Positions 8,597-16,315 of a stretch of DNA of 64,000 nt are shown here, one piece after another; the stretch's first letter is position 1; each line of letters begins with the position of its first letter. The stretch is taken from assembly GCF_052119425.1 (NCBI RefSeq), contig NZ_JBQKFH010000003.1:28928-92927 (forward strand). The letters are read 5' to 3'. Source of the DNA: Enterococcus_E cecorum_C. Its GTDB lineage: Bacteria > Bacillota > Bacilli > Lactobacillales > Enterococcaceae. The notes under the pieces were generated by a model that saw only the letters and a program-made list of their open reading frames with translations, did no database searches and was not told the origin of the DNA. A program made the position numbers and the translations under genes.

Positions 8597-8628
8597 AAGG
8601 TTGTAAATCGACTCGATCAGCCACGAGC
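8597..8628 (+). repeat. Hairpin repeat, 5' fragment
   Basis: Only the 5' arm of a type A copy (AAGGTTGTAAATCGACT, bulge CGATC, AGCCACGAGC) remains; it is cut off at the dmkB terminator. Confidence 0.65.
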
Positions 8629-8631
8629 ACA

Positions 8632-8675
8632 AAAAAGCCAGGCCTCTCTGAATGATGAGAGGCCTGGCTTTTTTA
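8632..8675 (-). terminator. Bidirectional terminator after dmkB
   Basis: Perfect stem AAGCCAGGCCTCTC / GAGAGGCCTGGCTT around TGAATGAT, flanked by A- and T-runs on both sides, next to the dmkB stop codon. Confidence 0.9.
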
Positions 8676-8676
8676 C

Positions 8677-9663
8677 TTAATTTTCGCGCGTTAAAATAGC
8701 CTTAGTTAGATGCGCTAAATTTTCTTTGGTTTGTACTTGATTATCAGGTAGCTTTGCAATGCCTTTTAGTGCTTTATCCGTATATTTAGCAGCTAAATCT
8801 TGAGCTTTTTGAATCGCATTTGTTTGGTGCACAATATCAAAAACCGCTTGGGCATCTTCATGCGACATAGCTCCTTTTTTACTTAAATAAGGCAATAATG
8901 CTTGTTTATTTTCCTTTAGCGCATAGATTAAAGGCAAGGAATAAACACCTTGACGTACATCTTCTAAAACAGGTTTACCAATTCCTTCAGGCGTTTTCGT
9001 ATAGTCTAAAATATCATCAATAATTTGGAAAGCTAAGCCAATATTTAGCCCAATTTCGCTACATTTTTTACTGAAAGCTTCACTACAACCACTTTCTAAA
9101 GCACCAATGCCACAGCTTAGGGCAAAAAGTTCAGCCGTTTTTCCAGAAATATTTTCTAAATAATCATCAATCGTGACATCAATTTGATAGCGATCATTCA
9201 TTTGACCTAATTCACCATCAAGAATTTTTTCCATACTGCGTGAATTTAACTGTAAACTGCGCATGGATTGGGTATAGTCAGCTAATAATTTAAAACAACT
9301 GATAAGAAGATAATCACCAGCATAAACAGCAGTCGAATTATCAAATTGTTTGCGAATAGTTGGCAGTTTGCGACGGATATCAGCTTCATCAATAATATCG
9401 TCATGGATGAGAGTCGCAGTATGTAGCATTTCGATGGCTGCGGCTAGACAAATGGCTTTTTTACGATCTTGTTCTGTGCCAAATTGTGAGAAAAGTAGTT
9501 GATAAGCCGGTCTTAATAGTTTACCGCCAGAATGAATCATATCTAATACTGCTTTTTCGACAGCTTTATTTTTTAATTTCACGGATTGTTCCATCAGTTC
9601 AATGGTCTGATTTAATTCAGGAACTAATTGTGGATAATTTTGCCACATGGGATGTAATTTCAT
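8677..9663 (-). CDS. dmkB: Polyprenyl diphosphate synthase of the electron-transfer locus (DmkB-like)
   Basis: Trans-prenyltransferase that builds the isoprenoid tail for demethylmenaquinone. The 328-aa product has both aspartate-rich motifs: LIHDDIIDEADIRR (first DDxxD) and FQIIDDILDY (second). It also has GGKLLRPA near residue 50, a basic substrate-binding region. Its neighbours match the Listeria flavin-based extracellular electron transfer locus, where DmkB and DmkA make a dedicated quinone. It follows the membrane-protein gene with no gap and ends the leftward operon. Chain length cannot be read from sequence. Confidence 0.9.
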   Translation of the reverse strand: MKLHPMWQNYPQLVPELNQTIELMEQSVKLKNKAVEKAVLDMIHSGGKLLRPAYQLLFSQFGTEQDRKKAICLAAAIEMLHTATLIHDDIIDEADIRRKLPTIRKQFDNSTAVYAGDYLLISCFKLLADYTQSMRSLQLNSRSMEKILDGELGQMNDRYQIDVTIDDYLENISGKTAELFALSCGIGALESGCSEAFSKKCSEIGLNIGLAFQIIDDILDYTKTPEGIGKPVLEDVRQGVYSLPLIYALKENKQALLPYLSKKGAMSHEDAQAVFDIVHQTNAIQKAQDLAAKYTDKALKGIAKLPDNQVQTKENLAHLTKAILTREN

Positions 9664-10245
9664 CTAAATCAAATCCTTTCCAATTAATTGATTTGACCAA
9701 TTTTGTTGTGTTTGTCGATCACGCTCCATTTGAAATCTTTGCAAGGTTCGCACGTGCATAAATAAATAATTCGCACAGACACCAATGGCAATCCCTGAAA
9801 GAATCCCTAAAAAGGAAAGCACTGGTAGATAGAGCATGACGGTCCAGGATTGTGCAATAAGGGAGGCTGTTACAAGTTGGCCCACATTATGCATAAAACC
9901 TCCTGTGGCGCTAATGCCAATGATGCTGACTCTCTTTGGCCCAAGAGATTTGACAAGCATCATGCCGATATAGCTGAGTACCGCTCCAGAAAAACTATAT
10001 AGAAAAGTCGAAACTGTACCACCAAGTAAGGTTGATAAGCAAAGTCTTAAGCCAATCAATGTGATCGTTTCGCGTTTGGATAAGGTAAAAATAGCGATAA
10101 TCGTAATGAGATTGGCCAGTCCCATTTTCGCTCCTGGTGCAAAACCAAAAGGATAGGGAATCATATTTTCAATGAGTCCAATCACTAAAGCTTGAGCCAC
10201 AAGTAAAGAGATATAGACCATCGTTTTTAGTTTTGATTGTACCAT
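9664..10245 (-). CDS. Gx-transporter-family membrane protein (EET locus)
   Basis: A 193-aa integral membrane protein with about five hydrophobic helices. It matches the 'heptaprenyl diphosphate synthase component I / Gx transporter' family by its segment PYPFGFAPGAKMGLANLITI, split by GLxN-type turns, and by FSGAVLSYIGMMLVKSLG. In Listeria's EET locus one of the two membrane proteins EetA/EetB is of this type; I do not assign which. No good ribosome-binding site is seen before ATG 10245, only 12 bp after the preceding gene, so it may be translationally coupled. Function in electron transfer is inferred from position. Confidence 0.8.
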   Translation of the reverse strand: MVQSKLKTMVYISLLVAQALVIGLIENMIPYPFGFAPGAKMGLANLITIIAIFTLSKRETITLIGLRLCLSTLLGGTVSTFLYSFSGAVLSYIGMMLVKSLGPKRVSIIGISATGGFMHNVGQLVTASLIAQSWTVMLYLPVLSFLGILSGIAIGVCANYLFMHVRTLQRFQMERDRQTQQNWSNQLIGKDLI

Positions 10246-10257
10246 AAGTAAAGGCAG

Positions 10258-10677
10258 CTAGTAAATGACGCTACCAGATTCACTCCCATCTGAGGACTGG
10301 ATTTCGATAACTAATTTATGAGGTAAACAGACGATGGTTTCCCCCGGTTTTTTAATCCAGCCACGCTTCACACAGATTTGATCGCCGCAATTGGCTTCTT
10401 TCATCCGTATTTGATTACGATTCACTTCAATAATATTATAATCCCCATCTTTATCTTCATAACGATAGGTGTAGTGTTGTCCATTTTCACTTAAATCAAA
10501 AGTTTTGACTTGTTTCCCATCTACTTTAACAATGGCTTGATAAGTGACTTCATTGATTTTAGATTGATAGATACTAAAAATGAGAATTGGAATAAAAGAG
10601 AGAATCACCAAACTTATGAGAATAATAAAATCCCAACGCTTCATGCGGCTCTTTTTAAAAAATGTTTTGAAATCCAC
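10258..10677 (-). CDS. NusG domain II-like membrane-anchored protein (EET locus)
   Basis: A 139-aa protein with one N-terminal transmembrane helix (about 16-38) and an extracytoplasmic NusG-II-like domain. Seen: the family pattern CGDQICVKRGWIKKPGE, followed by ICLPHKL-type residues (IVCLPHKLVIEI), giving three cysteines. It starts at GTG 10677, seven bases after AAAGGAG. Proteins of this type sit beside ndh2 in electron-transfer loci and correspond to one of EetA/EetB. The biochemical role is not established. Confidence 0.8.
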   Translation of the reverse strand: MDFKTFFKKSRMKRWDFIILISLVILSFIPILIFSIYQSKINEVTYQAIVKVDGKQVKTFDLSENGQHYTYRYEDKDGDYNIIEVNRNQIRMKEANCGDQICVKRGWIKKPGETIVCLPHKLVIEIQSSDGSESGSVIY

Positions 10678-10693
10678 AAAATATCTCCTTTAA

Positions 10694-10737
10694 TCATCTG
10701 TTTAATAGGCGAACTAAAAGTTTAATTCGTCTATTAA
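10694..10737 (-). promoter_or_regulatory. Long inverted repeat before the NusG-II gene
   Basis: Arms CTGTTTAATAGGCGAA and TTCGTCTATTAAACAG pair over 16 bp with one mismatch, between the ndh2 terminator and the next gene of the leftward transcript. There is no T-run, so it could be an mRNA processing/stability hairpin or an operator. Its role is unknown. Confidence 0.5.
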
Positions 10738-10741
10738 ACAG

Positions 10742-10780
10742 AAGGAAAACTGAAACAGCTTGTCTCAGTTTTCCTAAAAA
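10742..10780 (-). terminator. Hairpin after ndh2
   Basis: Stem AGGAAAACTGA / TCAGTTTTCCT downstream of ndh2 with only a weak T-tract. It probably attenuates rather than blocks read-through into the next three genes. Confidence 0.65.
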
Positions 10781-10797
10781 GATTTATCTTTTAGTGC

Positions 10798-12744
10798 TTA
10801 GTATCTCGATTTGACATCGCCATACCACCAGTGCCCTAGTTTACGTTGTAACCAAGGAACTACCCAGTGATCAAGACCAAAGGCACGACCAGAACCGTTC
10901 ATCAAGGCAATAGCAACTGGAATAAACCAAATATTTACCCAGAAGAACATACCTGATAGACAGAAGGCCACGACTAAGGCTACGGTTGTCGCACTCGCTA
11001 ACCAAGTGAATAGACCGACGATTAAGGCTAGAGCAATACCAATTTCTACGATAGTCATGAATTTTTGGAAGAATAAAGCAACTTCTTTATTAGGCATCAT
11101 AAATTTCATGATACTTTCGAACCATTTTGGCATGTGATCTAACACTTGCATTGGTTGTTCGCCGTAAGCATAACTAAATCCAAAGTGAGCAGCTTGAGTC
11201 GCAGCTTCACCACCACCACTTGCAGCAGCGCCACTAGCAGCACTTGTCGCTTCAGCAGCACCAGATCCTCCTGCAGCAGCTGAGGCACCAGTTGTTGCAG
11301 CTTGTTCTTGCAACCAAGGGAATGGGAAGACGATGTGATCAGTAAACCATGAACCTTCACCAAACCAAGTACTTGGTTGGAATAGATGACCATTATCACC
11401 TAAAACTTTCTTCATAGATTCGATTAACCACATGAATCCGTAGAAGATACGTAATGGCACGCTCCATAAAACATTACCGTAACGAGATGAGTGACCACGC
11501 ATAATATTTCTTTCATCTTTAATATGGAAGAATTCATGCATGATGTATTGGAACATATAATATCCAGAACGAATGTCAAAGAAGTATTTCAAGTTTACCA
11601 CGTGTTTCATAAACATCGCGAAGAAGCCAGATAATTTAATCTTACCAAATAGGTTAGCTACCCCGTAACGAGAACCAATTGAAACCATGAAGCCTTGGTA
11701 GTTACTCTTGAATGGGTGTTTTTCGCCACCTTTAATAGATGCGATAACATTTTCTGCCGCACAGTGCGCAGTTTGTTCAGCTGCTTGTACGATTTGAGGT
11801 GTTGGTTTACCAGGAGTTTCTTCATAGTAAACTAAGTCCCCGATAATATAGATGTTTTTATCTTCGTAGCCTTTTGCTTGCATGTATTGGTTTGCTACTA
11901 AACGGTTGGCACGTGCTTTTTCAATACCGAAGTCAGCTGCATCAGAAGTCGCTTTAACTCCAGCAGTCCAGATTAAAGTATGTGTTGGGATAGTGCTACC
12001 ATCTTTTAAGACGATATGATCTTTAGCTACTTCAACGATTGGTGATTCTGTTAAAATTTCAACACCATGTTTTTTCATGTAGCGTTCAGCCTTAGCCGCA
12101 CCACCACGGTCTAACATGTTTAAGATAGTTGGCATTGCTTCAACAACTTTAAGTGTGAAATCATCTTTACTTAGCTTGAAGTCTTTAGCTAAGCGATCAC
12201 GCCAGTCCATTAATTCACCGACCATTTCAATACCGGTAAATCCAGAACCACAGACCACGAAAGTTAACATTGCTTTACGTTTTTCAGCATCTGGTTCGAT
12301 TGCTGCTTTTTCAACAATGTCTTCAATGTGTTTTCTGATCTTCAAAGCATCTTCAAATGACCAAAGTGTAAAACCGTTTTCTTTAACACCAGGTGTACCA
12401 AAGTCGTTTGGTTCGCCACCCATACCGATGATTAAGTGGTCAAATGGATATTCTCCCATTTTTGTTTGAACAACTTTGTTTTCTTTGTCGATACCAGTAA
12501 CAGTGTCTGTCACAATTTCAACATTTTTGTTGTGGCAGAATAAACGTTGTAGGTCGTATTGGATAGCTGTAGGTTCTACACGACCACCAGCCACTTCATG
12601 CAATTCAGTCATCATTGTATGGTAAGAATGACGATCGATTAAAGTGATTTGTGTGTCTGTACCTTTTAGCTTTTTAGATAAAAGTTTTGTAGCAGCTACA
12701 CCAGAATAACCGGCACCTATAACAATTACTTTTTCTTTTGCCAT
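10798..12744 (-). CDS. ndh2: Type II NADH dehydrogenase of extracellular electron transfer
   Basis: Single-subunit NADH:quinone oxidoreductase that feeds electrons into the demethylmenaquinone pool. At 648 aa it is far longer than the usual 400-aa NDH-2, as in the Listeria EET enzyme. Seen: N-terminal FAD site VIGAGYSGVAA (residues 6-16), NADH-binding CGSGFTGIEMVGEL (about 164-177), IIGDLVY, and PTPQIVQAAEQTA. The extra C-terminal part contains an Ala/Gly/Ser low-complexity linker (about 480-520) and then several transmembrane helices (about 560-635). It is divergent from pplA. The linker is compositionally unlike the rest of the protein. Confidence 0.93.
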   Translation of the reverse strand: MAKEKVIVIGAGYSGVAATKLLSKKLKGTDTQITLIDRHSYHTMMTELHEVAGGRVEPTAIQYDLQRLFCHNKNVEIVTDTVTGIDKENKVVQTKMGEYPFDHLIIGMGGEPNDFGTPGVKENGFTLWSFEDALKIRKHIEDIVEKAAIEPDAEKRKAMLTFVVCGSGFTGIEMVGELMDWRDRLAKDFKLSKDDFTLKVVEAMPTILNMLDRGGAAKAERYMKKHGVEILTESPIVEVAKDHIVLKDGSTIPTHTLIWTAGVKATSDAADFGIEKARANRLVANQYMQAKGYEDKNIYIIGDLVYYEETPGKPTPQIVQAAEQTAHCAAENVIASIKGGEKHPFKSNYQGFMVSIGSRYGVANLFGKIKLSGFFAMFMKHVVNLKYFFDIRSGYYMFQYIMHEFFHIKDERNIMRGHSSRYGNVLWSVPLRIFYGFMWLIESMKKVLGDNGHLFQPSTWFGEGSWFTDHIVFPFPWLQEQAATTGASAAAGGSGAAEATSAASGAAASGGGEAATQAAHFGFSYAYGEQPMQVLDHMPKWFESIMKFMMPNKEVALFFQKFMTIVEIGIALALIVGLFTWLASATTVALVVAFCLSGMFFWVNIWFIPVAIALMNGSGRAFGLDHWVVPWLQRKLGHWWYGDVKSRY

Positions 12745-12802
12745 AAGTAAATTCGCTCCTTGAATAATAATAGTATAAATTGATCATTGCATAATCTACT
12801 AT

Positions 12803-12831
12803 ATTATATAAGAATTTATAAAATTTGTCTA
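12803..12831 (-). promoter_or_regulatory. Promoter of the ndh2 operon
   Basis: On the minus strand TAGACA (12826-12831), a 17-nt spacer, and TATAAT (12803-12808), followed by AAGGAG before the ndh2 ATG. Confidence 0.6.
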
Positions 12832-12921
12832 ACTTCTGAACTGTTTTTTCACAGATTTTGAATAAGACGATTAGAATTCTGTGAAAAGTAAAAGAATTTG
12901 GAAAAATACCAATGATAGCGG

Positions 12922-12949
12922 TTGACAAATTCGATTAATGTTATAGAAT
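12922..12949 (+). promoter_or_regulatory. Promoter of pplA
   Basis: TTGACA at 12922-12927 and TAGAAT at 12944-12949 (16-nt spacer). The leader then has an inverted repeat CAAACGA...TTCGTTTG at 12961-12984, just before the ribosome-binding site. Confidence 0.6.
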
Positions 12950-13013
12950 AAGAGTGTAAACAAACGATTTCACAATTTCGTTTGTGAAAAAAGTAGTAAA
13001 GGGGAACTTTGCA

Positions 13014-13946
13014 ATGAAAATGAAGAAAATTTTAACAGGTTTCACAACGCTAGCTTTATCTACCTTATTGTTAGCAGCTTGTGGAGGAAACGACAAGAAA
13101 GACACAGCATCATCAACTGCGTCTTCTTCAAGTGTGGCAAAATCATCCAGCTCAAAAGAAGAAGCTAAAGAAGTTAAGAAAGTCGCTGGTGCAGATTTAC
13201 AAGACGGTACATACAAACTTGAAGAAAAGAACTATGAACATGGTTACCGTACAGTATTTTCTATCACAGTTAAAGATGGCAAAATCACTGAATCTAACTA
13301 TGACAATGTAAATGAAAAAGGCGAATCTAAAACAAAAGACGCTGACTACAATAAAAATATGAAAGCTAAATCTGGTACTGATCCAGAAACTTATACTCCT
13401 CAATTAAACAAAGAATTAGTTGAAGGACAAAATGCTAATGTAGCTGTTGTAACTGGAGCCACTCATTCATCAGAAAGCTTCAAGAACTATGCACAACAAT
13501 TAATCCAAGCTGCTCAAGCTGGTAAAACTGATACAATCGAAATCGACAATGGTGCCGCTTTGAAAGATGGTACTTACACTTTAGAAGAAAAGAACTACTC
13601 TCATAACTACCGTGTTGTATTCTCAATCACTGTTAAAGATGGTAAATTAACTGAATCTAAATATGATTACGTTGATAAAGATGGTAAATCTAAACAAGAT
13701 GATGAAGAATACAATAAATCAATGCAAGAAAAATCAGGTACAGCTCCTAAGACTTACATTCCTCAATTGAATGAAGAATTAGTGAAAGCTATGAGTGGAG
13801 AAGAACCTTCAGTAAATAACGTAGAAGTAGTTACTGGTGCTACTCACAGTTCTGACAGCTTCAAGATTTATGCAGCTCAATTAATCAACGCTGCTCAAAA
13901 AGGCGATACTGCTAAAATTGAAGTGGACAACATCGTCACTGAATAA
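13014..13946 (+). CDS. pplA: FMN-binding electron-transfer lipoprotein (PplA/Cad-like)
   Basis: Surface lipoprotein that carries covalently bound FMN and passes electrons to external acceptors. Seen: a signal peptide ending LLLAAC, with lipid-anchor Cys23; a Ser/Ala/Lys-rich linker; and two tandem FMN-binding domains of about 115 aa. Each has a TGATHSS flavinylation motif (acceptor Thr150 and Thr277). The ApbE-type transferase that would attach the FMN is the next gene. ATG 13014 follows AAAGGGG; an upstream in-frame GTG at 12984 lies inside the leader hairpin. In E. faecalis and Listeria the signal peptides of homologues are processed to peptide signals (cAD1, pPplA). Confidence 0.94.
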   Translation: MKMKKILTGFTTLALSTLLLAACGGNDKKDTASSTASSSSVAKSSSSKEEAKEVKKVAGADLQDGTYKLEEKNYEHGYRTVFSITVKDGKITESNYDNVNEKGESKTKDADYNKNMKAKSGTDPETYTPQLNKELVEGQNANVAVVTGATHSSESFKNYAQQLIQAAQAGKTDTIEIDNGAALKDGTYTLEEKNYSHNYRVVFSITVKDGKLTESKYDYVDKDGKSKQDDEEYNKSMQEKSGTAPKTYIPQLNEELVKAMSGEEPSVNNVEVVTGATHSSDSFKIYAAQLINAAQKGDTAKIEVDNIVTE

Positions 13947-13968
13947 TTTTGTTTCATAAAATCACACG

Positions 13969-14006
13969 AGATGGAACGGTGTTTAATCATCGCTCCATCT
14001 TTTTTT
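13969..14006 (+). terminator. Terminator after pplA
   Basis: Stem AGATGGA.CG / CG.TCCATCT followed by eight T. fmnB therefore has its own promoter. Confidence 0.85.
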
Positions 14007-14085
14007 TATTTAATATAACTAGCTAGAAATATATAACTTTTGTCTTCAATGGCGTTAAATAATATGACTCTAAGGAAAAAATTTA

Positions 14086-14114
14086 TTGGCTAAACAAACT
14101 TTCTGCGCTATGAT
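14086..14114 (+). promoter_or_regulatory. Promoter of fmnB-dmkA
   Basis: TTGGCT at 14086-14091, 17-nt spacer, TATGAT at 14109-14114. Confidence 0.55.
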
Positions 14115-14147
14115 AAAAAGGCATAGAAAATGAGTAAGGAGGATTTT

Positions 14148-15197
14148 ATGAAAAATAGAATCATAATGCTAGTGATGGTCTTAGGGACTATCTTGCTTGC
14201 GGGCTGTCAAAAACAAGCAGCTGCACCTAAAATTAATGAGACACCTTATTCGGATAATCAATTTTTAATCGGTACATATGTCAATATCCGAATTTATGAT
14301 GATGGTAAAGAAGATGTCTTACCCCTGGCCTTTAAAAAAGTAAAGAGCTTGGGAGATAAAGTGACTGTTAATCAAAAAGGCTCAGAAATTGATGAAGTCA
14401 ACGCTCAAGCAGGCATTAAACCAGTGAAAGTCACGAGTGATGTCTATCGTTTGGCCAAAAAAGCGTATCAAATCAGTGAAGAATCTCATGGTGGTTTTGA
14501 TATGGCGATTGGGCCGATTACGCAGTTATGGCATATCGGCTTTCCTGATGCTAGAAAACCAAGTCAGGCAGAAATTGATGCAGCACTCAAATTAGTAGAC
14601 TACAAAAAAGTCAAGTTAAATGACCAAAAACAAACAATCTACTTGGAAGAAAAAGGCATGGCACTTGATTTAGGTGCAATTGCTAAAGGTTTCATTGCTG
14701 ATGAAGTCGTGAAATTATTGAAAAAACATGGGGTGACTACAGCGATTGTTGACTTAGGGGGAAATGTCTACGTCTTAGGGAAGAGCCCGCGTGGCAAGGA
14801 TACTCCTTGGACGGTGGGTATTCAAGATCCTAACCAAGCCCGTAATGTGACAGTTGGATCAGTCTTAGCAAGTAATCAGACTTTGGTTACATCAGGTATT
14901 TATGAACGCTATCTTGAAGTTGATGGGGTGAAGTATCATCATTTATTCAACCCTAAAACTGGCTATCCGTTTGATAATGATATTGCGGGTGTAACGATTA
15001 TTACGAAATATTCGATTGATGGCGATGGCTTATCTACAGCAGTCTTTTCAATGGGTGTTCAAAAAGGCTTGAAATTTGTGAATAAGCAAAAAGGAGTCGA
15101 AGCGATTTTCGTCACTAAAGATGATAAAATCTATTTAAGTAAAGGTGTGCCATCCTTTGAATTAAATAAGGAATCCGGCTATACAATGGCTAAATAA
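14148..15197 (+). CDS. fmnB: FAD:protein FMN transferase lipoprotein (ApbE family)
   Basis: Extracytoplasmic enzyme that transfers FMN from FAD onto Thr of the TGAT motif of PplA. The 349-aa product has a lipoprotein signal (ILLAGC, Cys20), then the ApbE fold with the diagnostic segments GGFDMAIGPITQLW (about 119-132), LDLGAIAKGFIADEV, and VDLGGNVYVLG. A later YHHLFNPKTGYP holds metal/FAD-site residues. Start ATG 14148 is five bases after AAGGAGG; an earlier ATG (14130) would place this site inside the gene. Eighteen bases separate it from dmkA. Confidence 0.94.
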   Translation: MKNRIIMLVMVLGTILLAGCQKQAAAPKINETPYSDNQFLIGTYVNIRIYDDGKEDVLPLAFKKVKSLGDKVTVNQKGSEIDEVNAQAGIKPVKVTSDVYRLAKKAYQISEESHGGFDMAIGPITQLWHIGFPDARKPSQAEIDAALKLVDYKKVKLNDQKQTIYLEEKGMALDLGAIAKGFIADEVVKLLKKHGVTTAIVDLGGNVYVLGKSPRGKDTPWTVGIQDPNQARNVTVGSVLASNQTLVTSGIYERYLEVDGVKYHHLFNPKTGYPFDNDIAGVTIITKYSIDGDGLSTAVFSMGVQKGLKFVNKQKGVEAIFVTKDDKIYLSKGVPSFELNKESGYTMAK

Positions 15198-15215
15198 ATA
15201 GAATCGAGGAAAAAA

Positions 15216-16160
15216 ATGTCTGTAAAAACTTTTTTGGATTTGGTCGAAATTAAAACGAAATTGGCTAGTTTAACGCCTTTTGTTATCGGTGTACTATTTA
15301 CGTTAAGTTACTTTAATGAATTTCATGTAGGCAACACCATTATCTTTTTTATTGGTATGCTATGTTTTGATATGGCGACCACAGCGATTAATAATTATAT
15401 GGATTTCAGAAAAGCAAAATCTGAGGAGTATAAATATACGGAAAATGTTGTTGGTCGTGAACATATTCCAGAAAAATTAGTGCAACAAATCATATTTGGA
15501 TTAATTTTTGTTGCTTTTTTAGTTGGTATGTATTTATCGTTTAAAACGGGTTGGTTGCTTTTAGTGATGGGCTGTTTGTGCTGCTTTATCGGTGTCTTTT
15601 ATACATTCGGCCCAGTGCCACTTTCTCGTATGCCTTTAGGTGAGTTGTTTAGTGGGGTAACCATGGGTTTAGGAATTTTTGCGATGGTTATATACATCAA
15701 TATTTATCAAAGCAAAGTTCTCTGGCTCAATTTAAGTTTGAAAACAGGACAGTTTGCCTTAACTGGTAATCTATGGACAGTATTGGCGGTAATTTGGGCG
15801 TCCATTCCGATGATTTGTACGATTGCTAATATTATGTTAGCCAATAATTTATGTGATTTAGACCAAGATATTGAAAATCATCGCTATACTTTGCCTTATT
15901 ATATTGGTCGTCAAAATGGGGTTTTCCTATTTAATATTTTAATGTATTTATGTTTTATTACGTTGACGATTGGTTTATTTTTGGGGCTATATCATTGGAC
16001 GATTCTTTTTATTTGGGCGATATTTCCAATAATCCGTAATAACTTACGAATTTTTTCAAAAAAACAAATCAAACGCGAAACCTTCAGTATTTCTATTAAA
16101 AATTTAATCGTCTTTAATGGTGCATATGCGCTTTGTTTATTGCTAGGCCTATTCTTTTAA
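15216..16160 (+). CDS. dmkA: DHNA polyprenyltransferase (MenA/DmkA-like, UbiA family)
   Basis: Membrane prenyltransferase that joins the polyprenyl tail to dihydroxynaphthoate, making demethylmenaquinone for the EET chain. It has 314 aa with about eight or nine hydrophobic helices. Both Asp-rich UbiA motifs are visible: NNYMDFRKA (about 62-70) and NNLCDLDQDIENHRYTLP (about 212-229). It forms an operon with fmnB; dmkB, which makes the tail, is in the divergent transcript. No menaquinone ring genes are nearby, so DHNA must be made elsewhere or scavenged. Confidence 0.92.
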   Translation: MSVKTFLDLVEIKTKLASLTPFVIGVLFTLSYFNEFHVGNTIIFFIGMLCFDMATTAINNYMDFRKAKSEEYKYTENVVGREHIPEKLVQQIIFGLIFVAFLVGMYLSFKTGWLLLVMGCLCCFIGVFYTFGPVPLSRMPLGELFSGVTMGLGIFAMVIYINIYQSKVLWLNLSLKTGQFALTGNLWTVLAVIWASIPMICTIANIMLANNLCDLDQDIENHRYTLPYYIGRQNGVFLFNILMYLCFITLTIGLFLGLYHWTILFIWAIFPIIRNNLRIFSKKQIKRETFSISIKNLIVFNGAYALCLLLGLFF

Positions 16161-16170
16161 TAACTATGAT

Positions 16171-16201
16171 GAAGTCTCTACAAAAAGAGGCTTCTTTTTT
16201 T
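16171..16201 (+). terminator. Terminator after dmkA
   Basis: GAAG.CTCT / AGAG.CTTC stem followed by seven T; ends the electron-transfer locus. Confidence 0.8.
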
Positions 16202-16241
16202 ATCCAATAAAATGAAGAGGAAAAATATTTCAAACAGGCTA

Positions 16242-16270
16242 TTGACAGGCCCAAAAATTTTTGTTAATTT
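16242..16270 (+). promoter_or_regulatory. Promoter of adcA
   Basis: TTGACA at 16242-16247, 17-nt spacer, TAATTT at 16265-16270. Confidence 0.6.
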
Positions 16271-16271
16271 A

Positions 16272-16294
16272 TAAAACGTAACAGTTACGATTTA
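16272..16294 (+). promoter_or_regulatory. Zur-like operator before adcA
   Basis: A 23-bp palindrome with one mismatch, TAAAACGTAAC-A-GTTACGATTTA, directly downstream of the -10. It resembles the Gram-positive Zur box (CGTAAT-N-ATTACG) more than the streptococcal AdcR site, which has an even-length centre. Bound Zur would block transcription start when zinc is plentiful. Confidence 0.7.
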
Positions 16295-16315
16295 TAAAAA
16301 GAAATGAGGAATATG

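Noticed and set aside
16272..16294. AdcR operator before adcA
   Set aside because: The palindrome has a single central base and CGTAAC half-sites, which fits Zur better than the AdcR consensus TTAACYRGTTAA.
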